Assembly (NCBI RefSeq): GCF_014195685.1
Contig: NZ_JACICF010000001.1
Location: 404,992 to 468,991 of the forward strand
Direction of reading: 5' to 3'
Length of the DNA stretch: 64,000 bases
DNA from: Sphingomicrobium lutaoense
GTDB lineage: Bacteria; Pseudomonadota; Alphaproteobacteria; Sphingomonadales; Sphingomonadaceae
The notes beneath the pieces were generated by a model. It made no database searches. It saw nothing but the letters and a program-made list of their open reading frames with translations, and was not told the DNA's origin. The stretch's first letter is position 1. Each line of letters begins with the position of its first letter. A program made the position numbers and the translations under genes. Shown here in pieces: positions 1 through 8,571 of this stretch.

Positions 1-28
1 ACCGGGACAGATCAAAAGAGGACCACGG

Positions 29-262
29 GTGGCAGTTCGCCACACGGGCAGGCTGGTGGACAGCGAAGGCGTGGAAAGCGAGGTCACCGTGATCGACATT
101 TCCAGCGAAGGCTGCCGTGTGCAGACCGACGGGTCGCCGATGATCGGCGAACATGTCCGCCTGCGCGTGGGCCGTATGGGAGACTATCCCTGCCAGGTGC
201 GCTGGGCGCTCGGCAACGAAGCCGGGCTGGTGTTCACGGGCCCGGTCGAAACGCTCGACTGA
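29..262 (+). CDS. PilZ domain protein (5' end uncertain)
   Basis: Small single-domain PilZ protein, a fold that in many members binds cyclic di-GMP and changes partner activity. The core signature DISSEG lies at residues 23-28 and is followed by the usual beta-strand pattern ending in QVRWALG and GLVFTG. The chosen start is GTG with an AGAGGA-like site just upstream. The frame stays open to the left edge of the window, so the true start may lie outside it. The usual N-terminal RxxxR c-di-GMP motif is not obvious in the visible part, so ligand binding is uncertain. A second, two-domain PilZ gene occurs at 27270-28202. Confidence 0.75.
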   Translation: MAVRHTGRLVDSEGVESEVTVIDISSEGCRVQTDGSPMIGEHVRLRVGRMGDYPCQVRWALGNEAGLVFTGPVETLD

Positions 263-1444
263 TTAACCGACCCGCTTTTCGACGATGGCCTCGAACGCAG
301 GGCCATCCGGAAAATCGGCTTCGATCCAATCCTTTTCGATAGCGCGCAAGATCGTCGCCACCTCGGGGCCTTTCGGCACGCCCCGCTCGATCAGTTGGCC
401 ACCCTTGATGGGAAGCTGCGGCATATCCCAGTCCCTGATTTGCGCTATGCTCTTCTCGCGGTCGCCCGACCAGGCGGGGGTGAGCGCAATCCGGTCGATC
501 GCGATCTCCTTTCCGTCCCGATAGGCCATCGCGCGTGCATCGCCCGATGCGGGATCGAGGATCGACGCAAGATGATGGCGCTGCTGGCGGGAAAATTTGA
601 GGCGTGCGGCAATGTCGCGCCCGACCTCCGGATCGGCGGGAAGCAGCGCGGCCAGCCGCCGCAGCGGGGAAGGGGCGAGAGAAGCGCGCCGTTCGAATTC
701 GAGCAGTTCCCGCAGCGCCGTGACATTCGCCACTTCGGGCAGGACGGGACGGAAAATCCCCCGTTCGACCATCAGTTCGACCGTATCGCCGGGCGCGGGC
801 AGCCCGAGCAGCTTGAGAAGCTCGTCCGCCACCCGTTCGCGCGACAGCGCCATCAGGTCATTGGCCCGCTTGGTGCAGGCATCCAGCCCCTCGGCATCGG
901 GAAGCCCTTCTCCGAAGCGCGCATGGAAACGGAAGAAACGCAGGATGCGCAGATGGTCTTCCGCGATGCGGCGCCACGCATCGCCGATGAAGCGCACGCG
1001 TCGCGCTTCGAGATCCTCCTGCCCCCCGAAATAGTCGAACAGCTCGCCCGTTCGCGGATCGGCATAGAGCGCATTGAAGGTGAAGTCGCGCCGCGCCGCA
1101 TCCTCCTTCCAGTCGCTCGTGTAAGCGACGGTGGCGCGGCGCCCGTCAGTGGACACGTCCGAGCGGAGCGTCGTCACCTCGACCACCGTCCCATTGCTTA
1201 CAGCCGTCACCGTCCCATGGTCGATGCCCGTCGGCACCGCCTTGATACCGGCCTGTTCGAGACGCTCGATGACCGTGTCGGGCGAATGGACGACCGCGCA
1301 GTCCACATCGGCGACTTCCAGTCCCAGGAGGATGTCGCGCACTGCCCCGCCGACGAAGCGGACATGGCCTTTCTCCTCGCCCAGAGCGGCGAGCAGCTTC
1401 TTCATTCCGGGCCGCTCCCTCAAGGGGCCGGGGTCAAAGCGCAT
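263..1444 (-). CDS. cca: CCA tRNA nucleotidyltransferase / poly(A) polymerase family
   Basis: Nucleotidyltransferase that adds or repairs the 3' CCA end of tRNAs in the cytoplasm. The GGAVRD motif at residues 32-37 and the metal-binding DVD at 46-48 mark the class II polymerase-beta fold, and the RRDFTFNALYAD and LRILRFFRFHARFG blocks are typical of the family. The 393-residue length fits bacterial members without an HD domain. The ATG lies 11 bases inside the end of the Nudix gene, so the two are probably co-transcribed. Whether it adds CCA, only A, or poly(A) cannot be told by eye. The one tRNA in this window already encodes its CCA, so the likely role is repair. Confidence 0.9.
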   Translation of the reverse strand: MRFDPGPLRERPGMKKLLAALGEEKGHVRFVGGAVRDILLGLEVADVDCAVVHSPDTVIERLEQAGIKAVPTGIDHGTVTAVSNGTVVEVTTLRSDVSTDGRRATVAYTSDWKEDAARRDFTFNALYADPRTGELFDYFGGQEDLEARRVRFIGDAWRRIAEDHLRILRFFRFHARFGEGLPDAEGLDACTKRANDLMALSRERVADELLKLLGLPAPGDTVELMVERGIFRPVLPEVANVTALRELLEFERRASLAPSPLRRLAALLPADPEVGRDIAARLKFSRQQRHHLASILDPASGDARAMAYRDGKEIAIDRIALTPAWSGDREKSIAQIRDWDMPQLPIKGGQLIERGVPKGPEVATILRAIEKDWIEADFPDGPAFEAIVEKRVG

Positions 1445-2018
1445 GGCGCAGCCGGTGTGACAGGTTGACGATCATGCCAGCGGTGGCCCCCCAAATCTCG
1501 CGGTCCTCATAGTCGATTTTCCAGTAATGGCGGCTCCGGCCCCGCCATTCAACGCTTTCGCGACGATGGCGCGCGGGATCGATCAGTTGTGCCAGAGAGG
1601 CTTCGAACCATTCGGCCACTTCGGCGGGTTCGGGAAACAGTTCGATATCCGGATCGACCAGTGCGACGACGGGCGTGACATGAAAATCGGTCCCGGTCCG
1701 ATAGGCGTCGATTGCGCCCAACACCCGCAAGGCATCGGCCGAGATACCCAATTCCTCCTGCGCTTCGCGCACCGCGGCTTCCTCGGCGGTTTCGCCCGCA
1801 TCGATTTTTCCGCCGGGAAAGGCGACCTGCCCGGCATGGGTGCGCATGTCGCCCGCGCGCACGGTGAGAAGGAGCATCGGCTCGCGGCGTGCGATGATCC
1901 CCACCAGCACGGCCGCCGGCGTGGTGTTTCCCTCTTCGTGCGGATCCACGTCATCGCGCGAAGGTTCGCTTGGCGTGGGCGCGGCAATCGCGGCGCGCAA
2001 CCGTTCTTCGAGGGTCAC
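1434..2018 (-). CDS. Nudix hydrolase, CoA diphosphatase type
   Basis: Hydrolase of the Nudix superfamily, probably acting on coenzyme A or related dinucleotides. The 23-residue Nudix box spans about residues 70-92 (GG-KIDAGE-REAQEELGI), and the preceding LLTVRAGDMRTHAGQVAFP block is the pattern that marks the CoA pyrophosphatase (NudL-like) group. It begins with GTG in a GTGA overlap with the DUF1285 gene upstream and overlaps cca downstream, giving a compact three-gene minus-strand operon. The substrate is inferred from the family. Confidence 0.87.
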   Translation of the reverse strand: MTLEERLRAAIAAPTPSEPSRDDVDPHEEGNTTPAAVLVGIIARREPMLLLTVRAGDMRTHAGQVAFPGGKIDAGETAEEAAVREAQEELGISADALRVLGAIDAYRTGTDFHVTPVVALVDPDIELFPEPAEVAEWFEASLAQLIDPARHRRESVEWRGRSRHYWKIDYEDREIWGATAGMIVNLSHRLRHAL

Positions 2019-2575
2019 GAGGCGAAAGTGAAGAATTGGCCGTTCGACCAGACGCCCGGCGGATTATGCTCCAGCGCCAGTTCGGCAAGTTCGTAATAGA
2101 CGGGTCGGTCAAGCTCGGCCTCGAGCCCGTGACGCACTGCCAGGCGCGGAGAAGGGCCATCCTCGCATTGCCGGATCGACAGCGGATGATCGGGGCCCGC
2201 GATCACCAGGTCGCCCGAATCCAGTTCGAAGGCGAGCGTGCGTTCCTCGCCTTCGCCTTCGCTGGTCATCGCGATCGCTCGAAAGGCCGTTCGCTCGACC
2301 TCGATCGAGAGTTTCTCGACCGGGGTGACCAGCACATGGCTGCCGTCCTCCTCGCGCCTGAGAACGGTCGAGAAAAGCCGCGTCATCGCCTTGCGGCGGA
2401 TGGGGCTTCCCTGATGATACCAGGTCCCATCGCGCGCGATGCGCATGTCGCTGTCCCCGCAATGCTCGGGGTTCCATTGGTCAACGGGTGGTGCGCCGCG
2501 CTCCTCGATGGCCGCAGCGATCTCGGCGAGCGACTGGCCGGCAAGCGATAGCGGGGGACAATTGGTCTCGGGCAT
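2015..2575 (-). CDS. DUF1285 family protein
   Basis: Protein of 186 residues matching the DUF1285 pattern: WNPEHCGDSDMRIARDGTWYHQGSPI followed by RLFSTVLRREEDG and LVTPVEKLSIEVE. Family function is unknown. It is the first gene of the DUF1285-Nudix-cca operon; the stop overlaps the GTG of the Nudix gene by four bases. No signal peptide or membrane segment is seen, so it is probably cytoplasmic. The SDR gene at 2648 diverges from it across a gap of about 70 bases. Confidence 0.85.
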   Translation of the reverse strand: MPETNCPPLSLAGQSLAEIAAAIEERGAPPVDQWNPEHCGDSDMRIARDGTWYHQGSPIRRKAMTRLFSTVLRREEDGSHVLVTPVEKLSIEVERTAFRAIAMTSEGEGEERTLAFELDSGDLVIAGPDHPLSIRQCEDGPSPRLAVRHGLEAELDRPVYYELAELALEHNPPGVWSNGQFFTFAS

Positions 2576-2647
2576 CTGGCCTATCTAGGGACGAAGCCGC
2601 CCGGGTGCCAGTTGCGCTTTTCGGCAACGGGGGGCATCAGGGCGCCG

Positions 2648-3382
2648 ATGTCGACGGATGCCAAGCCCTTAGCCCTGGTCACCGGTGCGCGCTGCCGCGT
2701 CGGGCGCCGCCTGTCGGAGAGACTGATTGCCGAGGGCTGGGACGTGATCGCTCATGTCCGCCGCCCGGACGACGAGGTTGCCGAGGGCGCAAGAGCGGTG
2801 GCGGGCGATCTCGCCGATCCGGCCATCGGGGAGAAGCTTCTCGATGCCGCGGGCGCGCCGCTTGACCTCCTCGTCAACAATGCGGCCCGCTTCGCGCCCG
2901 ACAGCCTCGATGCTTTCTCGACGGATGAATTTGCCGCGCACATGGCGGTCAATCTGCAGGCGCCGGCTCTCCTCACCCAGGCCATGGCGAAGCGCCATCC
3001 CGAGGGGCACCGCGCGGCGATCATCAACATCCTCGATGCCAAGCTGGCGTCACCCAATCCCGACTTCCTCAGCTATACCCTGTCCAAGTCGGGCCTCGCC
3101 GCGCTTGCCGATATCGCGGCGCGCGCGCTGGCCCCGAAGGGCATCCGCGTCAACGGCATCGCGCCCGCGCTGATGCTTCAGTCGGCAGGGCAGGGGCCCG
3201 ACGATTTCAAGCGCGTCCATGCGCTCAATCCGCTCGGCCATGGCGTTGAACCCGACGAACTGGTTGATGCCGTCCTCTATCTCGCCCGCGCTCCCGGCGT
3301 GACCGGGCAGACCCTGATTCTCGATGCGGGGCAGCGCTTCATGGCGCTCCCGCGCGATGTCCAATATCTGGAGAAAGAATGA
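2648..3382 (+). CDS. SDR oxidoreductase, pteridine reductase / FolM-like
   Basis: Short-chain dehydrogenase with features of the pteridine reductase branch rather than of ordinary SDRs. The cofactor loop reads TGARCRVG (residues 12-19), where the middle glycine of the classical TGxxxGxG is replaced by arginine, as in PTR1 and FolM. The catalytic Ser is replaced by Asp130, with Tyr143 and Lys147 at the same 13- and 4-residue spacing as the PTR1 Asp-Tyr-Lys triad. NNAA is at 77-80. The downstream FolB gene overlaps by ATGA, which fits a role in pterin or folate metabolism such as dihydromonapterin reductase. An upstream in-frame ATG at 2612 would add a 12-residue tail without family resemblance, so 2648 was preferred. 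Confidence 0.85.
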   Translation: MSTDAKPLALVTGARCRVGRRLSERLIAEGWDVIAHVRRPDDEVAEGARAVAGDLADPAIGEKLLDAAGAPLDLLVNNAARFAPDSLDAFSTDEFAAHMAVNLQAPALLTQAMAKRHPEGHRAAIINILDAKLASPNPDFLSYTLSKSGLAALADIAARALAPKGIRVNGIAPALMLQSAGQGPDDFKRVHALNPLGHGVEPDELVDAVLYLARAPGVTGQTLILDAGQRFMALPRDVQYLEKE

Positions 3383-3762
3383 CCCTCGACGGACTTCCCC
3401 GCCTAGAACCGCGCCGCCGCCGCATCCTCCTCGAAAATCTCGAGGTGCGGGCCGACATCGGCTTCCACGATTTCGAGATCGGGTCGCCCCAGCGCCTGCT
3501 GATCAGTGTCGAGATCCTGCTCGACGAAGGCACCGACCCCACGCGCGACGAGAAGGAAGATGCCTGGAATTATGATTTCGTGCGCGAGGAAATCTTGGCC
3601 GTCGTCGAAAGCCGCCGGTTCAACTTGCAGGAAACGCTGGTTCGCTCCATTTTCGAGCGAATCGGCTCGGTAAAGGGAGTGAAATCGCTGCGCGTGCGCT
3701 CGATGAAGCCCGATATCTACGATGATGCCGACGGAGTGGGCATCGAATATTCCTCCGACTGA
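3379..3762 (+). CDS. folB: Dihydroneopterin aldolase family protein
   Basis: FolB-type enzyme converting dihydroneopterin to 6-hydroxymethyl-dihydropterin in folate synthesis. The pattern IGFHDFEIGSPQRL near residues 27-40, the NYDFVREEI block at 64-72, QETLV near 84, and SMKPDI at 108-113 with the conserved lysine match the family, as does the length of 127 residues. The ATG overlaps the stop of the pteridine-reductase-like SDR by four bases, which implies co-translation of two pterin enzymes. The short N-terminal extension rich in arginine is not typical. Confidence 0.88.
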   Translation: MTLDGLPRLEPRRRRILLENLEVRADIGFHDFEIGSPQRLLISVEILLDEGTDPTRDEKEDAWNYDFVREEILAVVESRRFNLQETLVRSIFERIGSVKGVKSLRVRSMKPDIYDDADGVGIEYSSD

Positions 3763-3985
3763 GCCCTTCGCGCGCGGTGAAAAGGGACGCGCGCGAGGCA
3801 CGGTGCGCCTGTCGGCTAGGGAACAAAGACCTTGCCGTGCCCTTTACGGAGATATAAGGAAACCCGCTGTTGCCGAATGATACTTTATCGCACGGCACCA
3901 GTTTAAGCCCCCAAGGCATGGCGGAACCGGTCCGCCGAGCCTGTCCGCGGAACGCCCCGCGGAAAACGAGGAGAGTTGCGACTTA

Positions 3986-4651
3986 ATGTCCTACGTCAAT
4001 CGCAAGCAAATGAGCGGTAACCGGCCCTTGGCTATTGCCTTGGTCGCGCTGGTTACGATCACGCTGGGCTATGCGTTGGTCAGTGGACTCGCCTACAACG
4101 TGGTCAAGAAGACCGTTGAAGATCTGAAGACCTTTGACGTTGAGGACGAGCCGCCGCCCCCGCCGGAAGAGCCCCCGCCCCCGCCCGAACAGCAGCCGGT
4201 CGAAGTGCCGCCGCCCGTAGTGGCGCCGCCGCCGATCGTGCGCACCAACGTGGCTCCGCCGCCTATCGTCTCGACGCCCGTGGCGCCGCCGCCGGTTATT
4301 ACGCCGACCGCGCCCGTGACGCCGCCGGCCCCGCCGGCGCCGCCGCCGCCGAGGATCGAACCGGCGCAGCCGCGTGGTGACTTGCGGAGCCTGTTCTCCA
4401 CCGACGACTATCCGAGCCGTGCCCTGCGCAACGGCGACGAAGGGACCGTGGTGGCACGCCTGACCGTCGGCACCAATGGCCGCGTCCAGGACTGCCAGAT
4501 CACCCGGTCGTCGGGTTCATCGGCTCTCGACAGCCAGACTTGCCGTATCCTCGAGCGCCGCGCGCGCTTCACCCCTGCGACCGACGATAAGGGCGCCAAG
4601 GTGGTGGGTACGGTGACGACGCCGTCGATCCGTTGGCAGATTCCGGAATAA
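3986..4651 (+). CDS. tonB: Energy transducer TonB
   Basis: Periplasm-spanning TonB protein that passes proton-motive energy from ExbB/ExbD to outer-membrane receptors. One membrane helix lies at about residues 14-37. A proline-rich spacer runs from about 52 to 130 with repeated PPPPPEE and VAPPP units, and a C-terminal TonB domain follows, with GTVVARLTVGTNGRV and CRILERRARFTPA. It is first in a tonB-exbB-exbD-exbD operon closed by a terminator at 6511-6537. A GAGGAGAG Shine-Dalgarno precedes the ATG by about nine bases. The 223-base leader has no operator I could recognise. Confidence 0.95.
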   Translation: MSYVNRKQMSGNRPLAIALVALVTITLGYALVSGLAYNVVKKTVEDLKTFDVEDEPPPPPEEPPPPPEQQPVEVPPPVVAPPPIVRTNVAPPPIVSTPVAPPPVITPTAPVTPPAPPAPPPPRIEPAQPRGDLRSLFSTDDYPSRALRNGDEGTVVARLTVGTNGRVQDCQITRSSGSSALDSQTCRILERRARFTPATDDKGAKVVGTVTTPSIRWQIPE

Positions 4652-4691
4652 ACACAGCACTTTCAAAGACACTCAATAGGAAGCACAACCC

Positions 4692-5474
4692 ATGGTCACT
4701 TATCTCCTGGCAGCCGCTGCCGAAAATCCGTACGGCATCCGTGCCGCGCTCGAAGAAGGCGGCATCATCGCCATCGCGACCTTCTCGATCCTCGTCGCCA
4801 TGTCGATCTTCACCTTCTACATCTTCTTCACCAAGCTGCTTCAGCAGCAGAAGATCATGAGCCAGGCCAACAAGGTCCGCGCCAACTTCTGGAACTCGGC
4901 GAACCTTCGCGAAGCCGCTTCGAAGCTCGAAAAGAAGAGCGCCTATCGCGCCATCGTCGAAGACGCCGTCGTCGCGATGGAACAGCATGGCAAGCTGACC
5001 GACCCGGTCGACCAGCATGACTGGATGCACGGCTCGCTCGAACGTTCGAAGAACGCCATCGGCAACCGTCTCGGCGAAGGCCTGGCCTTCCTCGCGACGA
5101 CCGGTGCGACCGCGCCGTTTATCGGCCTCTTCGGTACCGTTGTCGGCATCTACCGCGCGCTGATCAAGATCGGTGCTGCCGGTCAGGCCTCGATCTCGAC
5201 CGTCGCCGGTCCCGTCGGTGAAGCGCTGATCATGACCGCTCTCGGTCTCGTCGTCGCGGTTCCGGCCGTCATGGCCTTCAACTGGCTGCAGCGTCGCAAC
5301 AAGGCGATCATGGAAGATCTGGCCGCCTTCACCACCGACGTTCACGGCTATCTGATGAGCGACGGCAAGGTGAAGCCGCAGCTCGCGACCGCGCCGGCCA
5401 CCAAGGCTGCCACGGCGAAGCCCGCCGCGACCACCACGGGTGGCGCGCCGGTCAAGCCGACCGTCAAGAGCTAA
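4692..5474 (+). CDS. exbB: MotA/TolQ/ExbB proton channel family protein
   Basis: Inner-membrane channel subunit of the TonB energising complex. Three hydrophobic segments are seen at about residues 23-45, 130-155 and 178-200, and the conserved TGATAPFIGLFGTVVGIYRA block marks the MotA/TolQ/ExbB family. An Ala/Lys/Pro/Thr-rich C-terminal tail of about 35 residues lies beyond the last conserved block. It is placed 40 bases after tonB and 72 bases before the first exbD. TolQ is an alternative name, but the tonB neighbour favours ExbB. Confidence 0.93.
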   Translation: MVTYLLAAAAENPYGIRAALEEGGIIAIATFSILVAMSIFTFYIFFTKLLQQQKIMSQANKVRANFWNSANLREAASKLEKKSAYRAIVEDAVVAMEQHGKLTDPVDQHDWMHGSLERSKNAIGNRLGEGLAFLATTGATAPFIGLFGTVVGIYRALIKIGAAGQASISTVAGPVGEALIMTALGLVVAVPAVMAFNWLQRRNKAIMEDLAAFTTDVHGYLMSDGKVKPQLATAPATKAATAKPAATTTGGAPVKPTVKS

Positions 5475-5546
5475 GCGAAGGGTTCGACCCGGGTCGGGCA
5501 TCCGGCCCGCCCGGGACCTTTCCCCAAGCGAAGGAATGACTGCCTT

Positions 5547-6032
5547 ATGGCTATGAATGTAGGAATGGAGGAAGAGGACATCCCGATGTCCGACATCAAC
5601 ACGACGCCCCTCGTGGACGTCATGTTGGTCCTCCTGATCATCTTCCTCATCGCGATCCCCGTCGTGCTCGAATCGGTCCCCGTGAAGCTGCCTGACGTGG
5701 CTTTCGAACCGACCGACACCAAGCCCGAAAACGTCAACCTCTCCGTGAGAGGTGGTCCGGGTGGTACCTGCGAAGTCTATTGGAACCTCACCAAGGTGAA
5801 TTCCGAAGATCTTCTCAACATGGCGGTGACCAAGCTGGAAGACGAAATCGAACGCCTCGGCGGCGTCGACAACATCACTCCGGAAAATATGCCTGAAGCG
5901 CATATCCGCGGGGACGTCGATACGCCGTACAAGTGCATCGGGGGCACGATTTTCACCATGCAACGCGCCGGTTTCGCGCGGGTCGGCTTCATCTCCGAAC
6001 CGCCTCCCGGAACCGCGGTGCAGCGCCTCTAA
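5547..6032 (+). CDS. exbD: Biopolymer transporter ExbD (copy 1)
   Basis: ExbD/TolR-family protein with one N-terminal membrane helix and a periplasmic domain. The motif DINTTPLVDVMLVLLIIF at about residues 16-33 contains the conserved membrane aspartate needed for proton coupling. The periplasmic part is longer than in copy 2 and holds two cysteines (in GGTCEVYW and YKCIGG) that might form a disulfide. It is followed by a second exbD after 18 bases, an arrangement known from xanthomonad and sphingomonad TonB loci. Confidence 0.93.
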   Translation: MAMNVGMEEEDIPMSDINTTPLVDVMLVLLIIFLIAIPVVLESVPVKLPDVAFEPTDTKPENVNLSVRGGPGGTCEVYWNLTKVNSEDLLNMAVTKLEDEIERLGGVDNITPENMPEAHIRGDVDTPYKCIGGTIFTMQRAGFARVGFISEPPPGTAVQRL

Positions 6033-6050
6033 CCGAAAGGATAGCGACCT

Positions 6051-6479
6051 ATGGCAGTATCAGTAGGTAGCGGTGGCGACGAGCCGATGATGGATATGAA
6101 CACGACGCCGTTGATCGACGTCATGCTCGTGCTCCTCATCATGTTCATCATCACCATTCCGGTGCAGAGCCACGCGGTGAAACTGGATCTCCCGCAGGAT
6201 AGCGGCGATCAGTCCAACCCGCCTGTCGATCCGATCAAGAACAAGATTGTGATCACCCAGGGCAATACGATCCTGTGGAACGGCACGCCGGTGAACCAGC
6301 TCCAGCTGCGCCAGTATCTGGATGTTTCGCAGCAGATGAACCCGGTGCCCGAACTGCACCTCCAGCCTGAACCCGAAGCGCGCTATGCGCTGGTGGACGA
6401 AGTGCTGGCCATCACCAAGCGCGCGAGCGTGGAAAAGATGGGTTTCGTCGGCAATGAGGCCTATCTCGACGCTTTCTAA
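6051..6479 (+). CDS. exbD: Biopolymer transporter ExbD (copy 2)
   Basis: Second ExbD/TolR-family subunit of the same operon. The membrane helix holds the motif MNTTPLIDVMLVLLIMFIIT at about residues 15-34 with the conserved aspartate. The periplasmic domain ends in RYALVDEVLAITKRASVEKMGFVGNE, the standard C-terminal ExbD block. An AAAGGA site precedes the ATG. The two copies differ strongly outside the helix, so they are probably distinct partners in one complex rather than a recent duplication. Confidence 0.93.
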   Translation: MAVSVGSGGDEPMMDMNTTPLIDVMLVLLIMFIITIPVQSHAVKLDLPQDSGDQSNPPVDPIKNKIVITQGNTILWNGTPVNQLQLRQYLDVSQQMNPVPELHLQPEPEARYALVDEVLAITKRASVEKMGFVGNEAYLDAF

Positions 6480-6510
6480 GCGATCGAACCGGCTTCAAGC
6501 ACAAGATCAA

Positions 6511-6537
6511 GGGCGGCCTTCACGGGCCGCCCTTTTT
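6511..6537 (+). terminator. Rho-independent terminator of the tonB-exbBDD operon
   Basis: Perfect 8-bp stem GGGCGGCC / GGCCGCCC around a 6-base loop, followed directly by five T residues. It lies 32 bases after the second exbD stop. Confidence 0.85.
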
Positions 6538-6701
6538 CTTTGCACGCAAGCCCGCCGGAAGCAGGGCAGGGGGGGCTGTCAGCGCTTCGAGGGCAATGAC
6601 CTCGTCCAAGACCCGCCCGCAGCACTCAGCGAATGCTCAGCATATTCACGGGGCCGCGGCTAAGGCGGCCCGCCATGTCACGATTGATGCAGGAAATACC
6701 C

Positions 6702-7118
6702 CTAGGGCGCTTCGTAGCTGACGATGCGGTGCGAGACCTGGTCGGGGACCTCGTCGACCGAAGCGACATATTGGATCGTCTCGCCCTGCCCGAACAGCAT
6801 GATCTCGACCTCGACGGGTTCTTCCCTCCCTACGTCCAGCTCAACCTTGAGCTCGCGGATCGTCTTGGTCGACACGTTGGTGATGTCGAGGGGGAGAAGC
6901 TGGTAGCCGTTCGAAGCACGCACTTCCTCGAAGCGCGGCTTGACCTCGAGAGCGACCTCGCGGGTCGGCTGGAGGATCTCGTAGATGAGCACGCCGATCA
7001 GCGCGGCAAAGGCCAGCACGCTGAATATTCGGGCCGCCCAGCCGATGACCGTCGGCGGACGATTCTGCTCTTCCTTCTCGGAGGACTGCTGCTTTTCTTG
7101 GTCTTCACCATCACTCAT
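6702..7118 (-). CDS. TIGR02588 family protein
   Basis: Protein of 138 residues with a charged N-terminus (many Glu, Lys and Gln), one membrane helix at about residues 28-48 (IGWAARIFSVLAFAALIGVLIYEI), and a soluble domain that resembles the uncharacterised TIGR02588 family. The ATG at 7118 overlaps the stop of the TIGR02587-like gene by four bases; these two families are known as neighbours. It is the last gene of a five-gene coupled set running down from 9522. A longer reading to 7397 in the same frame overlaps the upstream membrane gene and is spurious. The soluble part may lie in the periplasm; function unknown. Confidence 0.8.
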   Translation of the reverse strand: MSDGEDQEKQQSSEKEEQNRPPTVIGWAARIFSVLAFAALIGVLIYEILQPTREVALEVKPRFEEVRASNGYQLLPLDITNVSTKTIRELKVELDVGREEPVEVEIMLFGQGETIQYVASVDEVPDQVSHRIVSYEAP

Positions 7119-7984
7119 AGGACGATCCTTCCGGCGGCTCCGCCCAGCGCGGTTGCATAGGCAAGCACAATGGTTTGCGGCAGCCATACTTCGAGGGGAT
7201 CGAGCGGCGTTCCATAGCCGAACGTCCACAACAGAAGCATGCTGATCAGGAATGCGGCAATGTAGGAAATGGCGGTCTCGAGCAGTTCCGAGGTGATGAT
7301 CTTGCGCTTGGACATGTCCCGCTCGGCAAATTGCGCGAGATGGACCGTCACATAGGCGACCGCCACCGAGAGAAGGAAGGTCGCGCTGATCAGCCACCAG
7401 TCCTGTTGGAGCGTGATGACCTTGGTCTCGATCGTCGGCGCGACGTTGAAGGCGAACAGGAAGCCACCGAGCAGCGTGCCGAGGATGACCGTCATGTCGG
7501 TACTGAAGGGGAGGTCGCCGCTGTCCTTGCCGCTATCGCCGCCACCCAGCTGGTTGATTGCCACCGCGGCGCCCATGCTCGTCGGAATGGTCTCGAGCGC
7601 GACCAGGCGGACGATGCTGTTGAAGGCAAGATTGGGATAGATGAGACCCGCGACCGCGAGAGTAAGCACGCTCGCCACCAGCCCGATTCCCATTGTGACC
7701 AGCGCGTCCCACCATTTGGACCGTTGCCAGTCGGTGCAACGATAGCCCGCGAATTCGATGAACAGTCGGTTGAAGCACAGCGAGACGCCGAGGAAAACAA
7801 GCAGGACCGGCGCGGGAATAGTGCGCGCGATCTCCCACATTTCCATCGTGAAAAGCAGCGGCAACGAAACGAAAAGCGCGCCCGATAAACCACGTGCGAG
7901 ATCGCGGATTTCGACGTTGCGGGCGGGACAAGTCTCGCCATTGTCGCAAATCTCCGCGTTCATCGGGGTGACCGCGAGGCTCAC
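7115..7984 (-). CDS. TIGR02587 family integral membrane protein
   Basis: Hydrophobic protein of about 289 residues with seven or so predicted membrane segments, matching the TIGR02587 pattern (ARGLSGALFVSLPLLFTMEMWE near the N-terminus, then EFAGYR). The start is taken as GTG at 7984: it forms a GTGA overlap with the DUF1989 stop and has a GGGAG site eight bases upstream. ATG choices at 7999 and 7963 lack such a site. The gene is coupled on both sides, to DUF1989 before and TIGR02588 after. It probably forms a membrane complex with the TIGR02588 protein; the transported or sensed molecule is unknown. Confidence 0.8.
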   Translation of the reverse strand: MSLAVTPMNAEICDNGETCPARNVEIRDLARGLSGALFVSLPLLFTMEMWEIARTIPAPVLLVFLGVSLCFNRLFIEFAGYRCTDWQRSKWWDALVTMGIGLVASVLTLAVAGLIYPNLAFNSIVRLVALETIPTSMGAAVAINQLGGGDSGKDSGDLPFSTDMTVILGTLLGGFLFAFNVAPTIETKVITLQQDWWLISATFLLSVAVAYVTVHLAQFAERDMSKRKIITSELLETAISYIAAFLISMLLLWTFGYGTPLDPLEVWLPQTIVLAYATALGGAAGRIVL

Positions 7985-8571
7985 CCGACGATCTCCCATT
8001 CAATCGGCTTGAAGCTGCCGCCATTGGATTGAAGCGCCGAGCAGGCGGTCAATCCGATGATGAGGTCCATGCGCGCCTTCAGCGCAATGCTGTCTCCCGC
8101 TTTCGACAGGGGAGGATCGACGCGCAACTCGCCGGTATCGCCATTGACCTGCACGTTCATGAAGACATTGAACGCGGTCGGGATCATATCCTCTTCGATT
8201 CCATAAGGCTCGAGAGCGGCGGCCAGATTGCCGAAACAACCGCGGTGCGGATCCTCGTCGCCATAAATGATCCGGAAAGTGTCCTTCGAACAGGGCGTGA
8301 GAAGGAAATCATGCCGCCCGCAATCATCCGAAATGATGTCGAGCATGATGTTCGAACGGTTGGAATAAAGGGGGTCGCCGGTGGTGAGGAACAACTTCGA
8401 AGCATAGTCGAGCGAACGCCCGCCCGAGATCACTTCGCGCACGTCCCCGGCATTGAAGGCCAGGAGATCGGCCACCTGCTCGCCCTTGGGATCGGTCACG
8501 ATGAGGGTCTGCCCCTCGTTCAATCGAAAGGCCGTCCCACTGCGAGGCGGGATCTCGTTACGCCGGGACAT
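7981..8571 (-). CDS. DUF1989 / urea carboxylase-associated family protein
   Basis: Protein of 196 residues of the DUF1989 family. Conserved blocks are GEQVADLLAFNAGD (about 29-42), SDDCGRHDFLLTPCS, HRGCFGNLAAALEPYGI, NVFMNVQV, and the C-terminal SKAGDSIALKARMDLIIGLTACSA. The conserved cysteines and histidines suggest a metal- or thiol-based site. Family members sit beside urea or guanidine carboxylase genes, hence the name, but no carboxylase is seen here. The gene starts 14 bases inside the end of the YqcI/YcgG gene and overlaps the next by GTGA. Confidence 0.87.
   Translation of the reverse strand: MSRRNEIPPRSGTAFRLNEGQTLIVTDPKGEQVADLLAFNAGDVREVISGGRSLDYASKLFLTTGDPLYSNRSNIMLDIISDDCGRHDFLLTPCSKDTFRIIYGDEDPHRGCFGNLAAALEPYGIEEDMIPTAFNVFMNVQVNGDTGELRVDPPLSKAGDSIALKARMDLIIGLTACSALQSNGGSFKPIEWEIVG

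Noticed and set aside
4569-5963. Long antisense frame of 464 codons over exbB and exbD
   Set aside because: Runs opposite to clear TonB-system genes; the His/Asp/Arg-rich composition is typical of a shadow frame in high-GC DNA.
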